Origin: Takakia lepidozioides
Taxonomy: Eukaryota > Streptophyta > Takakiopsida > Takakiales > Takakiaceae
Reading direction: 5' to 3'
Length of the DNA stretch: 64,000 nt
Assembly (NCBI GenBank): GCA_030704615.1
Contig: CM060733.1
Span: 76,174,907-76,238,906 of the forward strand
Part shown: piece after piece, positions 1-10,990 of the stretch
How the letters are laid out: every line of letters starts with the position of its first letter
Position numbering within the stretch: the first letter of the stretch is position 1
Position numbers and translations under genes: made by a program
Notes under the pieces: model-generated
Database searches by the model: none
Told to the model about the DNA's origin: nothing
Seen by the model: only the letters and a program-made list of their open reading frames with translations

Positions 1-691
1 AGACCATTTCTGGTTCTGCCATGTCCGCGACTTCGAGCAACAGCACATTGAAAGCCTGGACATACCCCCGAATGTCATCTGTTTGCTTCAAATTCCTCAT
101 CTTGTCCCGGGCAAGCCATGACGCGTTGAGGGGCACAAACTGTCTCTTCATCAATTCCTTGAACCCACTCCAGTTCAAGGTTTCCGGACTTGGACCTCGG
201 TCGTGAAGGCGTTTCTGCCACCATTGTTGAGCATAGCCTCTCAAATAGGTGGGAGCCACTTCCACACGATCCTCGTCACTCAACTTGGCCGTCCGGAAGT
301 ACTGCTCCAGCTCCAAGAGCCAAGTGTTGAGTGCCTTCCGATTTCGGACGCCCTCGAAGGTGCCGGGTTCATTAGGCTTCACCTTAAACTTTGCCTTAGT
401 GGAAGTGGCATTAGCCGCCTTCAACACGTCTTTCAACGTCCCGCCAAACTGCGCCAACAACCCTTCCCAAAAGGCTGCCGGCATGGGAGGCATCTCTTGG
501 TTTGTCGGAGCTCTCAAGGATTCCTCGGGCTCCGACTCCTCGGATTCCTCCCGCTCTTGGGTGGCCTCGTTTTCGGAAACATGCATCGCTTCCTCAAACG
601 GCCGCCTCGGTGACACGCCGCCCCCATCGGGCTCACCGGGGTCATCATCTTTTGGGCCGTTCCGCTTTCGCTTCGGCTTGCCCGACCCCAT
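1..691 (-). CDS. Ty3/gypsy gag polyprotein, N-terminal part (runs off left edge)
   Basis: Reading the minus strand from an ATG at 689-691 gives about 230 codons without a stop to the window edge. The start is a basic stretch (KPKRKRN), then an acidic Glu/Ser-rich linker. It is followed by a capsid-like region with YLRGYAQQWWQK and the typical retrotransposon gag pattern around FKELMKRQFVP and WLARDKMRNLKQ. The known role of such proteins is to build the virus-like particle that packages the element RNA. It sits about 40 bases downstream (in its own sense) of a primer-binding site and a 5' LTR, so the frame and start are well placed. The rest of gag and all of pol lie outside the window. No frame damage is visible. 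Confidence 0.85.
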   Translation of the reverse strand, partial: MGSGKPKRKRNGPKDDDPGEPDGGGVSPRRPFEEAMHVSENEATQEREESEESEPEESLRAPTNQEMPPMPAAFWEGLLAQFGGTLKDVLKAANATSTKAKFKVKPNEPGTFEGVRNRKALNTWLLELEQYFRTAKLSDEDRVEVAPTYLRGYAQQWWQKRLHDRGPSPETLNWSGFKELMKRQFVPLNASWLARDKMRNLKQTDDIRGYVQAFNVLLLEVADMAEPEMV

Positions 692-732
692 GATGAGGCC
701 AATCCCAAGGACGATCGCGTACTGAACTCTAA

Positions 733-744
733 GCTCTGATACCA
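733..744 (-). other. Primer-binding site of the gypsy element (tRNA-iMet type)
   Basis: The minus strand reads TGGTATCAGAGC, the standard plant LTR-retrotransposon primer site complementary to the 3' end of initiator Met tRNA. It starts two bases after the LTR end and lies just upstream of gag. Confidence 0.9.
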
Positions 745-746
745 AG

Positions 747-1473
747 TGTCGCGCACCTCACTTCGGTAAGCTCCCCTTCAAGTCATAGTTACTCGCTTTG
801 ATGCGCGCGCCTGACTCCCAACCTGGCCGCCCGGGCCAACTTGGAGCTTCGGCTGCTCACCGGGACATAACGGTCTCCCCTTCGCTTCCCACTAAACCCT
901 CCACCTAATTGGGACTAGGAGAATTCCCTTTGGTAGATGGCAGTCCGGAACAGCTCCCCACTCTTTGGTCGCTTTCCGGCTCGCTCGCTTACTCACTAGT
1001 TTTTGGTCACCAACGGGCTTGCACCGTTCTCGGGGTTACTACTCCCTATATATACTTTTGTAGCTGTCCACAGGGGTTCCACAACCAGCCATGCCATTTT
1101 ATGGCGAACCACCACGAAAACCCTCGACTCCCGGTGATGAGTCGCGGTGAGTCTTGGCCCGCTCACCACGGCCCCTATGGACCGTGATGAGTCCCAAGAC
1201 TCCCCACGACTCCCACCACGAGGTCTCCGCCCCCATGGTGAGTCCTATGCCACCCCCACTAAGTCCTGCTAAGCTACCACCACCCCTTGTGGAGCCACCC
1301 CCACCGCAACCCGGTGTGCGGGGCTCCACCTAGTGAGCGCCTCCGCTTCCCTGAGTGCCTTGGGCACTCAAGGGTGCTTCAGCCCCCCATACCTATCGCT
1401 GCCGCTGCCCCCACCACAGGGGCAGCCCCTCATGTGTCCCGACCCCCTGCCCTCAAGGCAAAGGGCCGCAACA
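747..1473 (-). repeat. 5' LTR of the left-edge Ty3/gypsy element
   Basis: In element sense it starts TGTTGCGG at 1473 and ends GCGACA at 747, so it has TG...CA ends directly before the primer site. A TATA-like run lies at about 1044-1055 (minus sense GTATATATAGGG), a plausible promoter core. The outer edge cuts a copia gag frame, so this LTR marks an insertion into an older element. The 3' LTR lies outside the window, so the target duplication (expected to include 1474-1478) cannot be checked. Confidence 0.75.
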
Positions 1474-1607
1474 AGAAATGTAAGCAAGTCATCACTAAGA
1501 GCTAGAGTACGAAGTTTAAACTTCCATATGCTCCAGTTGGATTGCCCAGCAAGTTTGCTCGATTCTATAACATGCAAGTGGTGGTTTGCATCTAGAGGAA
1601 GAGACAT
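1474..1607 (-). pseudogene. Ty1/copia gag, N-terminal remnant
   Basis: The minus strand from an ATG at 1607 encodes a copia-type gag start (LDANHHLH, then SNWSIWKFKLRTLAL), with the typical Trp-rich beginning of these gag proteins. The frame is cut after about 45 codons by the LTR at 747-1473, whose sequence it then reads into. A copia primer site and an apparent LTR lie upstream in the same orientation. Only the 5' end of this element is left in the window. Confidence 0.7.
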
Positions 1608-1824
1608 CTTGAGATACTTATCGACACAGATAAGAAGGCTAGTACAAAAGACAAAATTATAAGATTAAGCAACGTTAGCTCGATCCAAAGGTTAGTATGA
1701 TAACAAGAAAAAAGAAATATGATAAAAAAATCTGACTCCTAGTCAATAGGACGGAGCAGAGCTCCCACGCCCGGACAAGTCTTCCTACAGCGACATGTGA
1801 AGCACTTCGATTCCCACGGCCCTA

Positions 1825-1836
1825 GCTTTGATACCA
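1825..1836 (-). other. Primer-binding site of the copia element
   Basis: The minus strand reads TGGTATCAAAGC, a common Ty1/copia variant of the initiator-Met primer site, immediately after TACA at 1837-1840. Confidence 0.75.
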
Positions 1837-2074
1837 TGTAAGATTCAGCATACTGGAATACTTTACTAAGGAGGAACATCAGGAATACAATACCCTTAAC
1901 GGGTTCCCTATTTATCTAGGAGCTAGCATTGATTGCCGGTAGGTGGCACTAAACCCGATTAGCTGGAATTCAGCTAATGCTTACCAACTGGATGACTCTT
2001 ACTTAATGAAGAGATAAAGCAAACAGGGTGTCACCCTAGTGGGACCATGCTGATATAGCTTTCTAAATCTAACA
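1837..2074 (-). repeat. Probable copia 5' LTR
   Basis: In element sense the end TTACA is fixed by the adjoining primer site. The start is less certain: TGTTAGATTTAG at 2074 gives a TG...CA unit of about 240 bp. The other LTR is not in the window, so the outer boundary is a guess. Confidence 0.45.
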
Positions 2075-2707
2075 AGTACAATATTGGTTGAACCTCTTGA
2101 AGTAATATCTCTCTAAAACGTTCACTGAATAATGAGGTGCCAGATTGGTTTGCGGCATAGCAGACTGAATGGGATGCTGGATTGCAGATAGAGACATTCA
2201 CACATTCAAAAGACAGTGATGACTTTTGTTGAGCAAGTTAAGAAAAGTGAGCGGACTTCCCTTCTCACATGCCTTCTGGAAGGGCCGAGTGGCAGGTACG
2301 TCTCCTTTTCATATGATGTTCAAGAATGAAACCTAGTGGACGCAATTTCCTTCTTTCTATTTTCTTCTGTTTTTCTCTTGACTGCAAACAGTTCATCCCC
2401 TTCACTGAAAGGATTGTCGCCACTACCATCAATAAGCTCCAGAGCAGGGAGGCAAATGAACTCTCAAGCCTGCAGAGTGAGTTTCCTACGCATGTAAGAG
2501 TCACCCTTGACTCGTGGTAAATATTCACAATGGTCTGAGACGTTCATATGAACAGGTATGAACCGGACTGTGTCCATAGTCAGATTTGCAAAGTCATCCT
2601 GGCATGCACACTTCTACTGAAGATTGAAAAAGTGGGTTTTCTAGAAACTTTATTGAGTTGAAGAAAAGAGAAACATCACATGGCCGACGTTTGTAGGTAC
2701 AGGAGAT
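2075..2707. other. No gene recognised
   Basis: There is a short plus-strand open stretch at about 2326-2520 that resembles no family I recognise. It may be a decayed exon, because an acceptor-like CAG precedes TTCATCCCCTTC at about 2391. Nothing else is supported. Confidence 0.3.
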
Positions 2708-2970
2708 TACTGGCGGGTAGACGGCGTGCTATCAATTGCTCGCGCATTTGGTGACAAGATTTTGAAGGAGCATATGAGTGCAAAACCCGATGTGGCTGAT
2801 CTTGTAGTGGACTTGTTATGTGAATCTCTGATATTGGGAAGCAATGGTCTGTGGGCAGTGTCTGGCAACCAGGAAGTCGTTGATGTAGTTAACAAAATTG
2901 GAGATCCCTTGAAGACTGCCCAGCAGCTTGTACATGAGGCTCGTGCTCGCCACAGTGAGGATGACAGCCC
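2708..2970 (+). pseudogene. PP2C-type protein phosphatase fragment
   Basis: This plus-strand open segment encodes the C-terminal third of a PP2C (PPM-family Ser/Thr phosphatase). WRVDGVLSIARAFGDK corresponds to the family's RAFGD motif, followed by a segment corresponding to the conserved ASDGLWDV block. Here that block reads GSNGLWAV, so the metal-binding Asp is Asn. The downstream SADNITC-type motif is missing; the frame goes on into HSEDDSPKS and unrelated residues. No upstream PP2C exons were found within 2.7 kb. A dead fragment is most likely; a terminal exon of a distant gene is possible but would be catalytically impaired. Confidence 0.6.
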
Positions 2971-3919
2971 CAAATCTGCCCGTTTATCAAGGCACCCTCG
3001 GAACTCTCTCAGACGATCGACGTTGTTTCCTAGTACAGCTGCCAACATGTCCTATACTTCGTGACGTTTTGAAATTGTTGCGAGAAGAGGCACAAGTCGC
3101 TTGAAAGAAGTTTGAGGCTCCACAAGACTCTTCCTCGAAGGAGTCACAAGTCGCCTGAAAGAAGTTCGAGCCACAAGATCCAATAAACCACCTTCTTCTT
3201 GGGCAATAGGGACTTGTCAATGCAACTTGCTCCTATCTTCTTTTTTACCTTGTACAAACTGGATTGCACTGTTGCTTGAGACTCCGATCTAGCCATCTTC
3301 TTGCAACCTCCAACAAACAAAAACAAAATCACAACACTTACAAGAGACTGCTAGCTGGGCCTAAACCTCTACACTACAGATCAGAGATTCCTTGTGGACG
3401 CAAAGACACAACAAGAGCTCGCTCAATGGCAACAATGATGAGACAATGAGATGCAAAGCCTCTATTTTTACTCTTAACAACCACCCACCTCGCGAAAAAG
3501 TTCAAAAAGGCCTGACTGTGATCCGGGATATGTTAAGAAATACTGTCATCCTTAAGAAGGCGAAGGTGCTCCAATTACATTTGGTTTTGTAGATCCCGAA
3601 GTAGGCAGCTTCAGCCTCCAAAGGGATCATAACCTAAGCCCTTCAAATAGCCGGTAGCAATTGAAAATGTATGCATTGAGAGAAATATCAAGGATTAATT
3701 TGTGGGCACCAGCTATGCATACATCTGCGGTGGCCTGAGCTGTCATAAACACATTGCCAAATTGTTGATGAATTGAGGATTGAAGGAGCCTTGCATGAGA
3801 TAGGCATCCCAGAATATAACTGGGATCGGATTAGATTTGTTGTATTTAGATTTCTTAAAATACTTTCATTAAGTAAAAAAACAATAAAATAAAAATAAAA
3901 ATAAAACATATGTACATGT
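2971..3919. other. No gene recognised
   Basis: This follows the PP2C fragment. It holds a short direct repeat near 3095-3165 (two copies of CACAAGTCGC...GAAAGAAGTT). From about 3880 it becomes AT-rich. No convincing coding or RNA feature is visible. Confidence 0.4.
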
Positions 3920-4295
3920 GGGCGTGTCTTTCGCTGGCGAAACCCCGTGATTTATGATATCATATTATTTATCTATTAAACGCTTGTATGTATTTATGAT
4001 TCAATGATGGCACAATGAGGACTTTAAATGCCTGCATTTGGCAGAGTTTCGTTGGCGAAAACAATGGAATTTTTAATATTTAGATTTATTTTTTAATTGT
4101 TTATCTAACGGTACTCTTCCATACATGAAATGTTTGGGTGCTCCTTTATCTTTTGCTTGCAAAACCCTGTAATTTATGACATTATTATTACTTAATATTA
4201 TTTAAATATTAATTGCTTGTGTTCTTTCTATGCCATTTTCAAGGCCCTATGAGGCTGCATTGAAAAGAGTTTCATTTGGCGACAATAAAATCTAG
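3920..4295. repeat. Degenerate AT-rich tandem repeat, period about 224 bp
   Basis: Two diverged units can be aligned by eye. The landmark TTTCGCTGGCGAAACCCC near 3930 recurs as TTTTGCTTGCAAAACCCT near 4153. The landmark GCAGAGTTTCGTTGGCGA near 4040 recurs near 4266 as AAGAGTTTCATTTGGCGA. Each unit contains a small inverted motif of the form TTTCGNTGGCGAAA. The region is AT-rich and non-coding. Confidence 0.5.
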
Positions 4296-5160
4296 ACTCG
4301 TTCCCAAAACATTTCCGGGACGGGCATGATGTTTGCAGTAGTCTTTATTCTCAAGGCAACACCATACCTTTCGGTTCCTTGGGGAGGACCTTTCTTTCTA
4401 TAGAGAGAGAGCCGCCGATCTCTCCACGGTATGGGGGTCGAGCTTTTGCTCTGTGAACCATTTAACAGTAAGCTTTGTTCCCAAGCAGTAACAGCCTTGA
4501 AGTCCAATGCCACATCTATGTTGGTCAGGCGAGATGGGAGGAAGGTGGAGATGACTGACCTGACAAATCAGATGTGTTCCACGGAATAATAAAATGTATT
4601 GAAACAAGTATAGCCTAAAGATTACCTATCTGACGTAGAAGAATGGAGCTCTGATTGCACATGCGGCCCCTCGTCAAGGGAGCACTAGCCGGTTTCCGTC
4701 CGCTGCAATGGCACTCTAGCTGAACCTGTATCACTCTACCAATACCTGTAATTCTCCAGATGTAAAAAGCAAATCTTTGGTGAGAAGGGCGATTCTCGTA
4801 TCTCGTACCACTCCCGTGAATTATGACTCCCAAGCTTAAAATACTGTACGCGTTCTCTACCACAACAGTTATGTAGACTTAAACCCTGCAAGGAAACCTG
4901 ACCGTGTGTATACGGATTGAAAAGAAAGATGCTCCTTTCACCACCAAAAGAAAGCCATCAGTTCTCGCCTCAGAAGCCTGTCATGACCTGCAACCACATT
5001 GATAGATCAATCGCATGTACTCATCACTACCAGTTTACTTGACAAGCGGTAAACAGATTAGGAAAGCAGCACATACCAGGAAAGGAGACGAGAAAATAGG
5101 CATGGGGTTGAGGGGACATACTGGACAACAGGCATCTCGCGCATGGGAAAACCTAAGAAG
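4296..5160. other. 3' flank of the DnaJ gene; nothing recognised
   Basis: This lies just downstream (minus sense) of the DnaJ stop and probably holds its 3' UTR. Several short frames exist on both strands but none resembles a known protein. The DnaJ stop codon overlaps a possible GTAA splice donor, so an extra 3' exon here cannot be fully excluded. Confidence 0.35.
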
Positions 5161-8100
5161 TTACCTGCTGGTAGATTTGGGCTTGGCCAAGTCAGCAAGC
5201 TCCTCAATCAGTTTTCTCTCGTCATTGCTGAGACGCTTCGGAATCTCAACCTGCACCCGCACCAGTTGATCACCTCGCAAATTTGGCTTCCCCAACAAGG
5301 GGACCCCTCGCTTGCCCATCACCAATGTTGTTCCTGGCTGGGTCCCAGCTGGAATTTTCAAGTCCACTGTACCGTCAACAGTTGGTACTTTCACGGCTGT
5401 CCCAAGAATGGCATCAATGTAAGAGACTTTGGAAGAGATCAGAATGTTGTTCCCATCACGTTTCAGCTCGGGGTGTGTCCGGACATTTATGAAGACATAC
5501 AAGTCACCAGGAGGACCCCCACGCCTGCCAGCATTCCCCTCCGAGCGCACACGAAGCCGGCTTCCGGAATCCACACCAGCAGGAACTTTAAGGCTGATCC
5601 GCTTGGTTTTCCTTACCCTTCCATCCCCACCGCAGGTTGTGCATGGGGTTGAAATCTCCCCTGTGCCCCCACATTGAGGGCAGGTCGATACCTGTCGAAA
5701 GTCACCCAAGGGAGTCTGGGCGGTTGTCACCACCTGGCCTTGACCTCCACAGGTGCTGCAACTGGTAGGTGAAGTACCAGGCCTAGCTCCTGATCCATCA
5801 CAAGTGCTACAAGTCTCCAGACGGGTCACTTCAATATCCTTGTCTGTCCCAAAGACAGCATCCCGAAAATCTAGTAAAAGGTCGTAGCGCTCATCGTCAC
5901 CTTGCATTGGCCGGCTCCGAGCGGCCCGGGACCCCCCCATACCTCCCATACCCATGCTCCCAAAGAAGGTCTCGAACAAGTCAAATGGGTTATTGAAGTC
6001 CTGCCAAAATTGCCAACATTTATGTTAGTGTTATTTGTACATCAACAATGGCAACTTCCCCACCACCACCACCCCTCATCAGTTTTTCACTAGGCTTGGC
6101 AAGGCATATCCCTGTTGCAGTGCGTGCCTCATGTTGATGAGACATGTTGTGGTGGGATATAACTTGAATGCACTGATAATGCAATGTCATTCTCTCCATC
6201 TACATCCTCACAAGCACATTGGGTAAGTTGATAGACTAGCACATAATTCATCACTGTAGGCTGTGATTGTCAATGTCCATACTAATCCTAATACCAGGCA
6301 TGCAAAAACCAAACAGTGAACAAAGGGTAGGTCAGGCATACCCCAGGTCCTCCAGCTCCTGCACCCTTGAGACCAGCCTCCCCATATTTATCATAAATAG
6401 AACGTTTATCGTCATCAGACAACACCTGCACAAAGTACACCACTGCTTATGAAGCCTTTCACCTTGGCATCAAAATTTAAATGTGTAACACTCGAAGTAA
6501 CCAACTCCAAATACGATAGTGTATGTAGGTTCAGTTACAGAATTCATTCAAAGACACAGGCATGAGCCTGTGAAGGCACCAGAGGAGCATTTGGACACAC
6601 AGAAGTAATGAGTAGCAGAAAATCACCTCATATGCATTGCTTATGTCCTTGAACTTCTGTTCTGCTCCAGCATCTCTGCAACACAAGCCAGACCAGCCCT
6701 GATCAGCGTTGCTTGCACATTAGAGCGCATCCAAGTCCAATTCTCTTGGAAATTATCACACTTTCAATCCGGTTAAGTGGAAATTGGCAACCAAAGCTAC
6801 TATGATTGGATTTCAGCACAATCCTAACAATGGTGTACAGCACTAGTAAACATTTTAATAACTGTGAAATAAAGTGAAAGTCACCGTACTTGTTGACATC
6901 AGGATGGTACTGTCGTGCCAGTCTCCGATATGCTGCACGCAGAATGAGGCACTTGATCATCAGCAGCTACCATGTAAGATACATTCGTTAACATATGAAA
7001 TAAACAATACATCCTGATATGAAAAGGGAGTAATGTAGCCATTTTTCTGAGTTCCACTGGGTTGCCTGTGAAAGGGTCTGAAAAGGTAGGTGTGGACACA
7101 AGTCTACTAAACATATAAGGCAGATAGAGGTGACCATGCTTAACAAAGCCTAAAAGCATATTAACCATACACGAACTGAGGAATTATCTGGTCCTGATAA
7201 AGTGACTTGTACCCCCAAATAAATTCCAATGCATCTGCAGAACTCATAATGCATACAGCCTTACGGAAAGTGTGCCTTTCAGTGCAGCACTAGAAACTTA
7301 CCACTCTTTATCTCTGATTTGTCTGAAGTTTTGCCAACTCCAAGAACCGAGTAAAAGTCCTGCACAGAAACCCTTCTGTCACACCCTCTCTCATCTAAGA
7401 CATTTACTTGACAACCCTTTCTTAGATTGAGCAGACCTAGATGTCTCATGCTCCACACGAATGCTCAATATGGATCGATAAGATAGCAAACGCCACTCAG
7501 AGATTGGTACCCCTTGCACTCTTCTCATGCCTTGCAACGTGCCCACTTATGCTCCTCCTCCCCCACTCTTTGGACATAAGAAATAGAAACTTGAATATTT
7601 TTTTCTACCCTTCCTGGATTGAGACTTGTCAACGTATGATGCCAAAAACTTCACTTGCTGAATTCTCCTTGGTAAATAAGTGAGTTACACAAGGAGTCCC
7701 AGAGGCGAGCCCGTGTGCTGCCATTATATCACAAAACAGTCAAACTGTACTCATCATCCTAGGCTCAGCACTAGACCGTCATCCCTGCAGATTTATTCTC
7801 TTCAGGGAGCGACCCTCTGCAGGACCATCAAGAACATTGTCCCTCCACGTGCATTCATCAAATTTCAAAATCTCGAGGCTGAGCCTAAAGCCCCAGCCCT
7901 GTTGGGGCCTAATAGCTGGACAGCTCACACACAGCGGATTGATGCTTGTGTGAAGAGCTTTCTAGAGAAGATCTGGAAAGCCTAAACTAATTGCTTACAT
8001 CAAGGTTAGTCCTACTACCGTGATGAGCCCCTCACAAAGTTAGTGTCTTTTCCCTCTAGTTCTGTGCTGACTGGGTGCAGGGTCTATGGTCACAAGGCTA

Positions 8101-9790
8101 CGGCAAACGTCTTATGAGTACATTTTTGTCAGATATGGAAGCCATCATATATCAAGGTCAGAGGCACATACAGAGTCAGCACGGACTACAAGCCTGGAAC
8201 TGCGTCGCTGGCGATGTTGCAAGTGAGACGTAAACAGGCGGAGAGGCTGGGAGGCAAGGAAGGTACTAGAGCAGAAACCAGTAGACCATTCATAGTATTT
8301 CCTGTGACAACCACAACAAATGCACATTTCAAGCCTGCTGACCCAAGCCCTTAGCCTGAATGGTATTCTTGACAATGTAAAACCTCTTTAACACCTAAGC
8401 TTCAGGATAAGCATATTTAGATCTTTACTTCCTGTTGGTTCTATCTTTGTCATGGAACACATAAGGAGGCAGGATGACCCTGGCTGCTGCTTGAGATATA
8501 TACCATGCGACCGGCGGAGCATTAATATGGTATATGTGTTTATTTATAAACCCTGCTTTCAGTTAGTATCACCTGCACTCCTATATCTCACTACGACCAT
8601 GTTCCAGTTTGTGGAAAGAACTAGCTTCATGGCCAGGGTTAGACAATTACCCATAAGGGGTGTTTCAAACAAAGCGTTAAACACATGTATGCATGCAGTC
8701 TGAAATATGATCTGAAAAGTTTGGTCATGATGATACCATCCACATAAACACCAGAACCCACTACTTTAGGGGGTGTTGGGGGGGTTGTGGTTCAGTGGGT
8801 TTATCAATCATCACAAAACGATTTGCAACTGGGTTTGCAACTGGGGTTTAAGCAGTGCTGCCTAATCCATCCTCAGCACTGTCCTGGATTATCATCTTAG
8901 AGTCTCTTTCAATTCTTTCAATTCATGTGACACACTGCCTTAGGAGAAAAACTGCCAAAGTGGCTTCTTAGAAAATGCACAAGCCCACCAAACTCTGCTT
9001 CCGAAATCGTGCCCTAACCCCAAGAAAGTGATGGAGTCCCAGCACTAGCACCTTCACTCATCCTAACCATCCGTTGAGATACGAGAGTATTGTATGAACC
9101 ACAACAGGAAACCCCAGCCTCGTATAGTTGCAGCTAGAACAGAGATTCTGCTAGAAGTTTCATGAGGACTATGACAGGGGCAACATTCTGTAAAATCTTT
9201 TCTCCTTCCTGGCTACCGCAAGAGGATCAGAAAGTACACAATGGTAACATTCACCATATATGAAACACAATTGCAGTGGAAATGTCCAAGAAACTTAAGC
9301 AAGCCCCTCTTACAAGAGTGAATGCACTTGATTTCTTCACCAGCTATAACTCATTCATGTTTTCGATTCTACTAGTACATTCCCTGACTATGGAGTAGTG
9401 CTAGTTTTACAGGTCAATCGAAAGAAAAACGGCAACGATTTTTGCAACGAAAACACAACGTTTCATCAGAGAACAACGTGCTGGAGTCGTCGTGGATAGA
9501 ATTATTTTTATAAATGTAACAAACGACCACCGCTTCTACAAGTCTAAACACATTCCTGCACTACTGTTCCTTCATACACAAAACCCCGACCAAAGGCCGT
9601 CATGAGTATAATCTTCTTCTATAGACAAATGACAAGAAGGAAGTCATCAAAAACACCTGGAGGGACGAGCGGCGGCGGAGTGTGAGAGAGGGAGCGAACA
9701 GCAGGGGAAGAGAGGCGCACGCTGCCGCGCTACCTCCAGCGGTTGTATGCTGGCTACCGTCCTTGACGCTGCTCCCATTACACTCGCCAT
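5161..9790 (-). CDS. Plastid-type DnaJ (Hsp40, type A) co-chaperone, 7 exons
   Basis: Exons on the minus strand are 9657-9790, 8172-8301, 7302-7359, 6885-6932, 6627-6673, 6342-6425 and 5161-6000. All junctions are GT-AG and phase-consistent, giving 446 residues, close to the plant DJA5/DJA6 group. Exons 1-2 encode a Ser/Arg/Ala-rich leader ending [12 protein letters not shown], which looks like a chloroplast transit peptide. The J domain follows (DFYSVLGV; the HPD motif in RQYHPDVNK). A Gly/Phe-poor linker leads to four CxxCxGxG zinc motifs ([32 protein letters not shown]) and the substrate-binding C-terminal domain. Such proteins stimulate Hsp70 ATPase and hand over clients, here presumably in the plastid. 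The start at 9790 is preceded directly by an in-frame stop. Intron 2 carries a LINE fragment. The last codons overlap a possible splice donor, so the extreme C-terminus is slightly uncertain. Confidence 0.9.
7800..8125 (+). mobile_element. 5'-truncated LINE 3' end (intron 2 of DnaJ)
   Basis: The plus strand carries the tail of a non-LTR retrotransposon ORF2. It has [16 protein letters not shown], then [16 protein letters not shown], then a stop. The final segment, broken by further stops, ends with GGTCACAAGGCTACGGCAAA at the same place as the other copies here. It is antisense to the DnaJ gene. The larger relative at 11451-12449 shows the family. The fragment is not functional. Confidence 0.7.
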
Positions 9791-10990
9791 TCACCTCTAT
9801 CTCTCTCTCCCAACAAAACCCAATCACTCTAAAATGCCTGTCTTTCTAACCAGTCCTCAGGCTTTCCTCCCCCAAGCTGTCTGTGTCTTTGCCTTAATGC
9901 TACTAGTGAACCCAGCTGCACAGAGGCTGTGCGGCTACGCCCACCCTCGTCCTCTCCAGCCTCCTCTTCCCTCGTGTGAGAGGTAGAGGAAGAAGGCAGG
10001 GCAAGGTCGGCTGTGGATGCCTCTTCTGGAACCTTCACTAACCCAGTTACGAACTCACTAAGAGCCCACTAATTCTATGTGAGCCTTCAAACTAATTCAA
10101 CACTGATCTAACAATCCTCCTAAATCACTGTTATCTTAGTGTGTCTGATTAGGATTCGTCTAGAATCTTCTGCTCTGTCTCCTGCAAAACTCTTTCTTCC
10201 CTCCTCCATTCATTCAAACTGCCTACACAAGTGTAAATTTGATACAGGTAGAGCTGAGAGATGAGGACGGCACCGGAGGACGCCAGAATGAGGGGCTGCC
10301 AATCCATTGCCATCGGATCAGAGCTCAGTTCAATGCCCAGATGAGAAACATGGGACGCAGGTGCATAGTGAGAGGTGGAGCATGTGTGATGGAGATGTTC
10401 TCAACAAATGGTGCCCTAAAGATGAACCAGGCGAATGTGGGTTAACATTTGATATGCATTCCTATTCATACAGAAACATCAATACTGGACCTAGAACTCA
10501 TTGACATTCTCTAATTCGGATTGCATCCCACTAAGCATGTATGCCTTTAGGGTAACAGTGCAGTGCAGTGTCTGAATCATTTTTGAGCATTTTTGAGCAG
10601 AGATACAATAGCATTGCAGACTCATACAGAATATCGCCCTGTCCTGTTGAGTGACAAGCAGGAGTGCTGGTGGAGGTGTTGTGGTCCGCATATTCAGCAA
10701 CAAAAGATGGTTGGAAGACAAAACTCATCAAAAAATCAATTTGTGCAATCCAACATCTAGGTTATGCAAATACTAGTGAAAGTATTTGAACTTATTAGCA
10801 ACAGATTTTCCTTCCCAAGTATTTCCCACATGGTCTGGTGCATGGCCTGGGGCATATCAAAGTGTGACGGACGGAGCCTAGATGCAGGAGAGGTCTACTG
10901 GAAAACGCAGTCCCTGTCATTGAAGCTGATTCTCATAATTGACTCCCAGCCCCTATGAAAGCTCAATGAAGGAGTGAATTCCATGCTGCT
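9791..10990. other. Intergenic region between DnaJ (5' side) and PSMA2 (3' side)
   Basis: Both neighbours are on the minus strand, so this holds the DnaJ promoter and 5' UTR and the PSMA2 3' UTR. A CT-rich tract near 9790-9815 on the plus strand (GA-rich in gene sense) lies just upstream of the DnaJ start. No additional gene is supported; short frames on either strand match nothing I know. Confidence 0.5.

Noticed and set aside
203-725. Plus-strand ORFs at the left edge
   Set aside because: The minus strand carries a continuous gag frame with recognisable motifs; the plus-strand frames are its complement.
8145-8375. A 76-codon ORF starting at 8375 as the N-terminus of the DnaJ protein
   Set aside because: Only 8172-8301 of it is exon. 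A CAG acceptor at 8302-8304 joins it in phase to exon 1 (9657-9790), which gives a better transit peptide and start.
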